A stretch of 64,000 nucleotides of DNA from Leptospirales bacterium (GTDB taxonomy: Bacteria; Spirochaetota; Leptospiria; Leptospirales; Leptonemataceae). The notes under the pieces are model-generated. The model was not told where the DNA came from. It searched no databases and saw only the letters and a list, made by a program, of their open reading frames with translations. The position numbers and the translations under genes are program-made. Below are positions 57,835 through 64,000 of the stretch, one piece after another. Where the stretch lies: positions 1-64,000 of the forward strand of contig JAEUSB010000101.1 of NCBI GenBank assembly GCA_016788865.1, written 5' to 3'. Numbering within the stretch: the first letter of the stretch is position 1; the number at the start of each line of letters is the position of its first letter.

Positions 57835-58583
57835 TTTAGACCGCGCACTCCATTCTTGAGAATGGCAACGGCCTGCTCCGGAGTTTCCGCAACCTGGAAG
57901 AGGGCCGCTTCATGCCCTGAAATGGTTCGCGCTGCTTTCATTGCGTCAAGGCGAGCAAATAACGTGGTCCATATCTCACGCTTGCCCAGTAAGATAACGG
58001 GACAGGCCGGCTTCTTTTTTGTTTGGATCTTTGAGATAGTCTCGAAGATTTCCCACTCCGTTCCTACTCCCCCGGATGCGATAACGATTCCAGCGGCCCA
58101 ATCAACCATGTCCGCTTCGCGCTGAGAAAAGCTTGAAGCCAGGTATCCGTCCGTGGTCTGGCCGTTTGGTTTTTCCGCGCCGGAGCCAAAGTGTGTAGAA
58201 AAGAAGAGACTCTTTCCACCGGCTTCCTTAGCGCCACGGTTTCCAGCTTCCATGATGCCCGGCCCACCGCCGGTAAGAATGGGGAATTTGTTTCCCATTT
58301 CTTGTGTCCATTTGTTGGCGAAAGCGCGCGTCAGCTTATATGATTCCCAGTCTTCTTTTGCCCTCGAGCTGCCAAATATCGTTATGACGCCATTTGGCGC
58401 GGAGCGAGCAATGACGCGCCGCGCACAGAAAGCGTCCTTTGCGACATCTTCCGGGGTGGGGATCTCGCCATCTGCAAGCATTCTCCCACCACGGGAACAG
58501 GCAGAATCGTCCACCGGGATGGTGACCGACGCGGTCAGGCATTGCATGAGGATTAGTGTGAGTGGGACGATGAGGCGAAGCAC
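57831..58583 (-). CDS. LOG-family (phosphoribohydrolase-like) protein with possible export signal
   Basis: The core (about 60-235) is the Rossmann-like LOG/TIGR00730 fold: VITIFGSSRAKED, LTGGGPGIMEAGNRGA, and IASGGVGTEWEIFE, the family PGGxGTxxE motif with Ser for Pro. LOG enzymes cleave nucleoside 5'-monophosphates to base plus ribose 5-phosphate. From the GTG at 58583 the N-terminus is a signal-like segment (LRLIVPLTLILMQCLTASV). An ATG at 58619 and one at 58481 (GGGAG only 1 base away) are alternatives; the last would give a normal cytosolic enzyme. Start choice thus decides location and is not settled. Overlaps the transporter gene; divergent from plsX. Confidence 0.74.
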   Translation of the reverse strand: MLRLIVPLTLILMQCLTASVTIPVDDSACSRGGRMLADGEIPTPEDVAKDAFCARRVIARSAPNGVITIFGSSRAKEDWESYKLTRAFANKWTQEMGNKFPILTGGGPGIMEAGNRGAKEAGGKSLFFSTHFGSGAEKPNGQTTDGYLASSFSQREADMVDWAAGIVIASGGVGTEWEIFETISKIQTKKKPACPVILLGKREIWTTLFARLDAMKAARTISGHEAALFQVAETPEQAVAILKNGVRGLK

Positions 58584-58665
58584 GGGACAGACTTTCCATG
58601 TGCCGCATACATTTTGCAAGAGTTAAATTCTCTTTACCAATGATTACCCGGGGACTACCTGGCTC

Positions 58666-59673
58666 ATGACCAACTGGGTTGCTGTAGATACAATGAGCGG
58701 AGATCACGGAAGTGAACCTGCCGTGCACGGCGCAATTCAAGCCGTTCGGGACCTTGGAGCACACGTGATTCTTGTCGGGAAACCCGACGAGCTTGAAAAG
58801 AAACTGAAACGTTATTCTTACGACGCCAAACGGGTTCAAATCCATAGCGCGACCGAAATCATTACTATGGAAGATAGTCCGGCCCGAGCGGTTCGTACAA
58901 AACCTGACGCATCTGTCGTTGTGGCGGCAAGACTGGTAAAAGAGAAGCAAGCGGTTGGTTTCTTTAGCCCCGGAAATACGGGAGCAACAATGGCCGCAGC
59001 ACTCCTCGAAATGGGGCGCATCAAAGGAGTGGAACGCCCCTCAATCGCCTCCCCCTTGCCCCGAGAAGACGGAGGCACGACCGTCCTGATTGACTCGGGA
59101 GCTAACGTCGACTGCAAGCCCAACTGGCTTGTTCAGTTTGCAATCATGGGCGAGATCTACTCGCGCGATATTCTCGGAGTCGTAAATCCGCGGATTGGCG
59201 TATTGTCAAACGGCGAGGAAGAAGGAAAAGGGAATGCGGTTTCAACGGCGGTCTGGGAACGACTCCGCCACCTGCCCTGCAACTTTCTTGGAAACGTAGA
59301 AGGCCGCGATCTCTACGGCGGAGGGCGCACAGCTGACGTGGTTGTCTGCGATGGATTTACCGGCAATATTGTGCTGAAGGCTACAGAGGGGCTTGCAACT
59401 TCCATTTTCACAATCCTGCTTCAAGGAATTGCCGGCAGCAACCTTGCAAAGACTGGAGCTTTTCTACTCAAGCCCGTTCTCCATGAAGTTAAGCGACGAA
59501 TGGACTACACTGAATACGGAGGTGCACCCCTGCTCGGAGTGGAGGGGATTTGTATCATTGGTCATGGCGGATCCAATTCAACTGCCTTCAAAAACGCAAT
59601 TCGTGTGGTTCAGGAGTTCGCCAACAAAGATCTCAGAAAGAAGATTGAGGATCGCATCCGACTGTTTGGATAG
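58666..59673 (+). CDS. plsX: Phosphate acyltransferase PlsX
   Basis: A 335-residue enzyme that makes acyl-phosphate from acyl-ACP for PlsY in phospholipid synthesis. Signatures: VAVDTMSGDHGSEPAVHGAI, FFSPGNTGATMAAALLEMGR, VLIDSGANVDCKPNWLVQFA, IGVLSNGEEEGKGN, NVEGRDLYGG and VVVCDGFTGNIVLKATEG. Peripheral membrane enzyme. The usual partners rpmF, fabH and fabD are not next to it here. A DUF2628-like gene follows by 20 bases. Confidence 0.96.
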   Translation: MTNWVAVDTMSGDHGSEPAVHGAIQAVRDLGAHVILVGKPDELEKKLKRYSYDAKRVQIHSATEIITMEDSPARAVRTKPDASVVVAARLVKEKQAVGFFSPGNTGATMAAALLEMGRIKGVERPSIASPLPREDGGTTVLIDSGANVDCKPNWLVQFAIMGEIYSRDILGVVNPRIGVLSNGEEEGKGNAVSTAVWERLRHLPCNFLGNVEGRDLYGGGRTADVVVCDGFTGNIVLKATEGLATSIFTILLQGIAGSNLAKTGAFLLKPVLHEVKRRMDYTEYGGAPLLGVEGICIIGHGGSNSTAFKNAIRVVQEFANKDLRKKIEDRIRLFG

Positions 59674-59693
59674 CGGAGCATGAACAGCCACCC

Positions 59694-60227
59694 ATGAGTG
59701 AGACCACAAACCCGTACCAGGCACCCGTTGCGCCGGAAACCAACGAACCAATGCCGGAGAAGGCAGATATTCTCGCTTTCGCGAACGAGACGAGCCCAGA
59801 AGACTACTACGCAAAACAGTGGATCACAGAGTCCGGCACACCGCGATTCAAGCCAAACTTCGCCGTTGCTTTTGTTGGTGCAAACTGGCTCTTCTTTCGC
59901 AAGCAATACCTGGCAGCATTCGTCTTTCTAGCCGCAGAGTTCGCACTGAGCTTTGCAATTGGCTATTTGTTTCCAGAGAAGTACTGGAGTGGCTTCCTTG
60001 CTATTCCATTGTTGCGCACACCTTTGATTTTTGTTGCAAACCGCCTGTACCTGCATTCAGCCAGGCAGACGATTGCAAGGTGTCCACATCCACAGACGGA
60101 TCCAGAACCGAGGGCGGCCTGGCTTCAAAAGCGCGGAGGCACAAGTATGGTTGGCGTCATCGCCAATATTGTAGGGACGATGATATTAAACTCCGGGATC
60201 ACGATGCTACCCATGATTGCAAAGTGA
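59694..60227 (+). CDS. DUF2628-like small membrane protein
   Basis: 177 residues: a charged N-terminus rich in Pro and Glu, the motif AFVGANWLFFRKQYLAAFVF with three or four hydrophobic helices after it (AAEFALSFAIGYLF, FLAIPLLRTPLIFVANRLY), and a C-terminal helix (VGVIANIVGTMILNSGI). The NW-FFRK-Y-AAF block matches DUF2628 membrane proteins of unknown function. Probably transcribed with plsX. Confidence 0.7.
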   Translation: MSETTNPYQAPVAPETNEPMPEKADILAFANETSPEDYYAKQWITESGTPRFKPNFAVAFVGANWLFFRKQYLAAFVFLAAEFALSFAIGYLFPEKYWSGFLAIPLLRTPLIFVANRLYLHSARQTIARCPHPQTDPEPRAAWLQKRGGTSMVGVIANIVGTMILNSGITMLPMIAK

Positions 60228-60240
60228 AAAGGTATACCCT

Positions 60241-61242
60241 TCACCATTTAGCGTAGTGATCCTCAGTAAAGCCCAGTAAGTTCTTCACGGAGATCTTTTT
60301 CCCGTTCAAGACGATTTGCCCTTCAAACGAGCCATACATCTGACTGAATCGCGAGGCGATCTTGCCGGCGTTTACGTGTTCCTTGTGTTGACCTCGAGCC
60401 GCGAAATCCAGCGAGAAATCATTGTTCATACTGGAGCTAACCTTCCAGGGCCCCATAGGATTTTTCTGATCAAAGTCAAATCGCGCCAGAGGAAGCGAAT
60501 GTAGCTTTCCATCTAACCAGTAGCAGTTCTCCGTATAGCTGGTTTCATTCACTCCGCAGGAAACGTTCATAGCGAATGTCTTGCCGTTGATCTTCCCGCT
60601 TGCAAACGCCCAGTTCCACCATGTTTCTGGCCGCATGTATCCCACACTGTAGTCCGTATGACCCAGACAACCTTTCAAGTCAAAACGTCCGAGGTCACAG
60701 TCTACAACGCCGGATAACGGGACTCCGCCAGTTTTTCTAACGTAGACCCAACCAGTGTAGCCAGCGCGTGTGCAAATCCGAAGGGGCTCAATCTTTGCCT
60801 CGGCATCTGGAAACGCAGCAGCGATTATGGATTTTCCATTGGAGATGACCTCGAGCATTCGATTTCCATTTTCAACGTGAACACGGGCCGTGTTCTTTCC
60901 CGAGCCGAACACAACAGAACCGGATTCCGGATTCTCAGAAAACCGAACGCTACCCGAAAATGGTTTTCGCCAGGTATTGCGCAGCTCGCGACCAGTTTTT
61001 AGATCGTACACATAGTAGAACACAGTGGATAGATAACGAAGGTCAACAATGGCCGCGCCAAAGATCAGCGAATCTGAAATCCCACCCATATAATGGAATT
61101 GCTTGTAGGCAAACTTGCGGGCAAGGGCACCGCGAACACTGCCAAGTGGTTTGCGCAGTACGAATTCTTTGGGACGAATCAGCGTAATGGGGTCGCGAAA
61201 AATTCCAGTTCGAACGTTTCCATTTTCTATCAAGCTACTCAT
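60241..61242 (-). CDS. DUF2804-type protein
   Basis: 333 residues, beta-rich, no signal peptide. Conserved-looking stretches include AYKQFHYMGGISDSLIFGAA, HTDYSVGYMRPETWWNWAFA and the C-terminal LLGFTEDHYAKW, which fit DUF2804 proteins, a family of unknown role with a lipocalin-like or carotenoid/terpenoid hydratase-like architecture. Its start overlaps the stop of the hybrid histidine kinase (ATGA), so the kinase and this protein are co-translated. Confidence 0.78.
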   Translation of the reverse strand: MSSLIENGNVRTGIFRDPITLIRPKEFVLRKPLGSVRGALARKFAYKQFHYMGGISDSLIFGAAIVDLRYLSTVFYYVYDLKTGRELRNTWRKPFSGSVRFSENPESGSVVFGSGKNTARVHVENGNRMLEVISNGKSIIAAAFPDAEAKIEPLRICTRAGYTGWVYVRKTGGVPLSGVVDCDLGRFDLKGCLGHTDYSVGYMRPETWWNWAFASGKINGKTFAMNVSCGVNETSYTENCYWLDGKLHSLPLARFDFDQKNPMGPWKVSSSMNNDFSLDFAARGQHKEHVNAGKIASRFSQMYGSFEGQIVLNGKKISVKNLLGFTEDHYAKW

Positions 61243-63092
61243 GAAACATGGGAAGCTTTCTCAAGGTAGCGGGCAATCTCAATTACAAGCTGCCTTCGCG
61301 TAAATGGTTTGGTAATGTAGCCGTCCATCCCGGAACGTATGCAACGATCAAGCTCTTGCTGGACAGCAGAAGCGGTCACAGCGACAATTGGCACCCGCCT
61401 GGCCAGTCGAATTCGGAGCTTTTCTGTCACCTCGTAGCCGTCCATTCCCGGCATCTGAACATCGAGCAGGATGATGTCATATGAATTCTGCTGCGCCATT
61501 TCCAGTGCGGCCAATCCGTCGCTGACCACATCTGTCTGCATACCAGCGTTCTTCAAAATACGTTCGATTACCAATCGGTTAACTTCATTGTCATCCGCGA
61601 CGAGGACTCGGCCACGCACGGCCGGGATTCCCTCCTCTACGACAACTGTATGCGCAGAGCGCAGCATGGGCACTTTGAACCAGAACTCTGTACCGGGGGC
61701 GTCCGTTATGCGCACTTGCGCCGGACTTTCCAGCCCTATATCCCCTGCCATCAACCCGACCACTTTGCGAGTAATCGTCAGGCCAAGACCGGTGCCCCCA
61801 TATCTTCGCGTTGTCGAGCTATCAGCTTGCGTGAATGGCTCAAAAATGATTTCTTGTTTCTCGCGCGGAATCCCTGGTCCGGAATCAATGACTCGAAAGG
61901 TAAGCAGTAATCCCTCTGAGTCCACGAGGATACGGACACCACCGCGTTCCGTAAACTTGATACTATTGCCAACAAGGTTATTCAATATCTGTATCAGGCG
62001 GAAACGATCACCTCGAACCATTTCTGGGACCCGAGGTGAGAGCGAAAGCTCAAGGAAGAGATCCTTGCGCAATGCCCCCATGCGCATGGATTCAGCAAAG
62101 CCCTCAAGCGTAAGGTGCAAATTGAAATCCTCTTCGTCCAGGTCTGCACGCGCCGAATCCAGACGTGCCACATCCAGAACATCGTTTAGCAAATGGAGAA
62201 GGGTGTTCCCCGAAAAAATAATGGAATCAACAAAGCGTCTTTCTTGCTCATCAGGCGACAGTTGTTCTGCAAGCCCCAGAATATTGTGAAGAGGAGTCCG
62301 GATTTCATGACTCATGTTGTGCAAGAACTCGGTCTGTGCCTTGACGGCCTTCTGTGCCCGCACGTTCTGATCGATGACTTCGCGGTGCAATAGAACCATG
62401 TCAGTTATTTCCTGGGACGCAGCAACGAGTTCGCGCGCACCGGTAGGCACAAGCGAGGCCTTGAAGTAAAGTTGCCGACCACGGATTGTAAGGTCGTACA
62501 TAAAGCTCCGCACCTGGCCTGTTGCAAGTGCTTCGCGACCATGCTGTCTGAGCAGAGTTACGACCTCACCGGGCATCGTTTGTTCCAGAGTCTTGCCGAT
62601 AAAATCCGCAGCCGGTAGCACAAGATGTTCCGTACGCCCCATAACGTTCAGTATGCGAAAGTTCTTGTCCAGGTGGAAAAGGACAACCGGGGCAACATCA
62701 AGCATTGCCTTCTGTTCTTCCAGTGCTTGCGCCAGCCTCTTCTCAGCGGCGCGCAGGTCGTTCAGGTCTTTTTTGTAAAGCCCTGTGACAAATCCAATCA
62801 ACGCTCCCATGGACCCCTTGGCAAAAAACGAAATCCCCGAGAGGATTAAACTGTCCTCGAGCGGTTGTGCGCGATTCTGAAAGCAAATCCAGAAATCAAT
62901 GGGGGCAACAAGCAAGGCAAATGGAAGCGCTGAAGCCCAACCGAAACGGACAACAACGAGAATAACAGGAAGGATGGTGATGAGCAATCCGGAGTGCTTG
63001 AAAAGGAGTTCAAGTGTGACCAGTACAGGCACCCACACGGCGCATATGATCCACATCGTTCGGGAAAAGGTGCGGATTCGTCCCGATTCCAT
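61239..63092 (-). CDS. Membrane hybrid histidine kinase
   Basis: 617 residues from the ATG at 63092 (the frame opens 66 bases earlier at a GTG). Three to four membrane helices (about 12-105) and a short coiled coil lead to a PAS domain (about 125-235), HisKA with phospho-acceptor His262 in HNMSHEIRTPLHN, and HATPase with NNLVGNSIKF, DSGPGIP and YGGTGLGLTI. The C-terminal receiver has Asp500/501, phospho-acceptor Asp544 in ILLDVQMPGMDGYE and a Lys in YITKPF. The phosphorelay is complete to the receiver, but no output regulator is adjacent. It overlaps the DUF2804 gene by 4 bases. Confidence 0.92.
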   Translation of the reverse strand: MESGRIRTFSRTMWIICAVWVPVLVTLELLFKHSGLLITILPVILVVVRFGWASALPFALLVAPIDFWICFQNRAQPLEDSLILSGISFFAKGSMGALIGFVTGLYKKDLNDLRAAEKRLAQALEEQKAMLDVAPVVLFHLDKNFRILNVMGRTEHLVLPAADFIGKTLEQTMPGEVVTLLRQHGREALATGQVRSFMYDLTIRGRQLYFKASLVPTGARELVAASQEITDMVLLHREVIDQNVRAQKAVKAQTEFLHNMSHEIRTPLHNILGLAEQLSPDEQERRFVDSIIFSGNTLLHLLNDVLDVARLDSARADLDEEDFNLHLTLEGFAESMRMGALRKDLFLELSLSPRVPEMVRGDRFRLIQILNNLVGNSIKFTERGGVRILVDSEGLLLTFRVIDSGPGIPREKQEIIFEPFTQADSSTTRRYGGTGLGLTITRKVVGLMAGDIGLESPAQVRITDAPGTEFWFKVPMLRSAHTVVVEEGIPAVRGRVLVADDNEVNRLVIERILKNAGMQTDVVSDGLAALEMAQQNSYDIILLDVQMPGMDGYEVTEKLRIRLARRVPIVAVTASAVQQELDRCIRSGMDGYITKPFTRRQLVIEIARYLEKASHVS

Positions 63093-63178
63093 CAGATGTA
63101 GATGATAGACTCTAATCGCAAATCCGGTAAAGACATTTTCCGATAGCCCGGCAAACACTCTCTTGGTTCACTAGTGTA

Positions 63179-63550
63179 ATGACACGATTCGTCACTCCGT
63201 TATACCTCGTACTCCTGACCGGATTCATGTTTGCCTGTGGTCAAAAAGACGAACCACCGGCTCTGAATGTCCGGCTCGGTGACATAGTCGAGGGTCGCGG
63301 CAAACACTATCAATACGTAAAAGGGAATGTACTCAACGGCAAAGGGGTCACCATCGACTACCTGGAAGGGAATATTGCCGGAGAGAAAACCCGTTCATTG
63401 TTCGTGAACGTAATGCGCGGCAATATCGAGGCAGGAGCTGTGACAGTGAATGTCTTGAATGGTGATATCATCGACGGAGATAACGTCACGGTCAATGTAC
63501 TGAACGGGCGAGACTTCAGCGGGAAAGCCAGGATACTCAAGAAGCTCTGA
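63179..63550 (+). CDS. Small lipoprotein of beta-helix-like repeats
   Basis: 123 residues. The signal (YLVLLTGFMFAC) ends at Cys20. The mature part consists of short repeats of about 17-20 residues: YVKGNVLNGKGVTIDYLEG, NIAGEKTRSLFVNVMRG, NIEAGAVTVNVLNG, DIIDGDNVTVNVLNG. Regular Val/Ile spacing with Asn-Gly turns suggests a small beta-solenoid. It is divergent from the hybrid kinase and may be regulated with it. I recognise no family. Confidence 0.66.
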   Translation: MTRFVTPLYLVLLTGFMFACGQKDEPPALNVRLGDIVEGRGKHYQYVKGNVLNGKGVTIDYLEGNIAGEKTRSLFVNVMRGNIEAGAVTVNVLNGDIIDGDNVTVNVLNGRDFSGKARILKKL

Positions 63551-63565
63551 AACTTGATATCGGCA

Positions 63566-63601
63566 GGTTCCATGCACCCCTGGGAACCCGGCCGACCGGG
63601 T
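63566..63601 (+). terminator. Tandem inverted repeats after the small lipoprotein gene
   Basis: GGTTCC/GGAACC (63566-63571, 63583-63588) overlaps ACCCGG-CCGA-CCGGGT (63586-63601). The two are mutually exclusive stems directly after the stop codon at 63550. No T-run follows, so the terminator reading is tentative. Confidence 0.4.
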
Positions 63602-63672
63602 CTCGGATGGAAACTGCGGAAACAAGAGAAATGAGACTTGCCGTTTGGTGAAGACCCCTTTGAAATTGCAAT

Positions 63673-64000
63673 GTGCTAAAACAAGTACAATGCATTTGGC
63701 TTTTGCTCTTCATAGTCACCGCGACTTCCTGTAAGCTTCCAAAGCAAGGAATCAGGCTTACGCTCGAAGTCGACACGGGAAGGCCTGGCCTGAAAATGGG
63801 AACGGAAGCGGAACGGAAGCAACTGCTTCACGAGGTTGCCACAGCAGCCGGCGAGCGCGCGAAAAAGATTACCGGTTTCCCCTCCTCTACAGAAATTCAA
63901 TACGAAACCGGGCAAGTCACCCTGAAGATTCCTGGCCAAACAAGACTCACCGCTAAATCAATCGTAGATCGTATCACGCAGAAACAAGCCGTCGAGTACA
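63673..64000 (+). CDS. SecD periplasmic-domain-like lipoprotein (partial, runs off the window)
   Basis: A frame open from 63664 and still open at the window end. The only plausible start is GTG at 63673. The protein then has a signal (IWLLLFIVTATSC) with a Cys near residue 20, so it is a probable lipoprotein. The mature part reads IRLTLEVDTGRPG, a helical stretch (EAERKQLLHEVATAAGERA), then TEIQYETGQVTLKIPGQTR and a segment ending KQAVEY. This resembles the first periplasmic (P1) region of SecD, with its helix, strand and LPG-like IPG. A membrane-anchored SecD would instead continue with helices; the missing C-terminus leaves this open. Confidence 0.6.
   Translation, partial: MLKQVQCIWLLLFIVTATSCKLPKQGIRLTLEVDTGRPGLKMGTEAERKQLLHEVATAAGERAKKITGFPSSTEIQYETGQVTLKIPGQTRLTAKSIVDRITQKQAVEY

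Overview
The window reads as chromosomal DNA of a diderm spirochaete, most likely a member of the Leptospiraceae or a near relative. I infer this from gene content and not from any search. It has many lipoproteins with loose spirochaete-type lipoboxes. It has a giant kinase/AAA/GAF/class III cyclase protein, a second receiver-cyclase, a 7TMR-DISM-type membrane sensor, a phasin-like protein, and crotonyl-CoA carboxylase/reductase plus fused isobutyryl-CoA mutase. Base composition looks close to balanced. Coding density is high, genes often overlap by 1-8 bases, and TTG or GTG starts are common. I found no rRNA, tRNA, CRISPR array or intact insertion sequence.

Layout. 1-2 kb: C-terminus of a probable outer-membrane beta-barrel, then an HKD (phospholipase D/Nuc-type) lipoprotein. 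2-8.5 kb: the 1792-residue signalling protein and a catalase-like haem protein. 8.6-12.8 kb: a degenerate UshA-like exported protein translationally coupled to icmF. 12.8-18.6 kb, minus strand: fabG, a terminator, then acpP-rnc-aroB-TPR protein-small ORF-GH1 glucosidase. 18.7-31.9 kb: mixed metabolic and envelope genes (kelch-like lipoprotein, PanE-like and MDR dehydrogenases, DUF4349, ccr, PAP2 phosphatase, inositol-phosphatase-like, DinB-like, RibD-C-like, YfhO-like, an orphan lipoyl domain, nadA-ispF). 31.9-43.5 kb: receiver-cyclase, PAS/HATPase membrane sensor, DksA-like gene and gyrB, phasin-like gene, STAS protein, pheST, rpmF. 43.5-58.6 kb: ten consecutive minus-strand genes. 58.6-64 kb: plsX, DUF2628, DUF2804, a hybrid histidine kinase and two lipoproteins, the last cut by the window end.

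The most interesting stretch is 43.5-58.6 kb. A LOG-family phosphoribohydrolase-like protein with a possible export signal, an OPA-type organophosphate transporter, deoxyribose-phosphate aldolase, an aldehyde dehydrogenase and a truncated companion are followed on the same strand by surface lipoproteins (one with two intact HKD motifs, several with lamin-tail-like domains) and a large beta-barrel. Taken together they could form an extracellular DNA or nucleotide scavenging route: nuclease, porin, base removal, deoxyribose-phosphate uptake, aldol cleavage, acetaldehyde oxidation. This is inference only, and a strong terminator separates deoC from the ALDH genes.

The second notable signal is a family of at least four intergenic elements (around 26.3, 35.3, 35.6 and 55.3 kb). 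They share a conserved core, while their flanking arms differ between copies; in the 26.3 and 55.3 kb copies the differing arms stay self-complementary over 11-14 bp, which points to selection on a folded structure. The copy at 55.3 kb sits between 12-bp direct repeats.

Several regulatory or enzymatic proteins look catalytically degenerate at recognisable positions: the kinase domain at 2.1 kb, the cyclase at 32 kb, the DksA-like zinc finger at 37.7 kb, the UshA-like protein at 8.6 kb, one PLD-like protein at 50-52.8 kb and the short ALDH at 53 kb.
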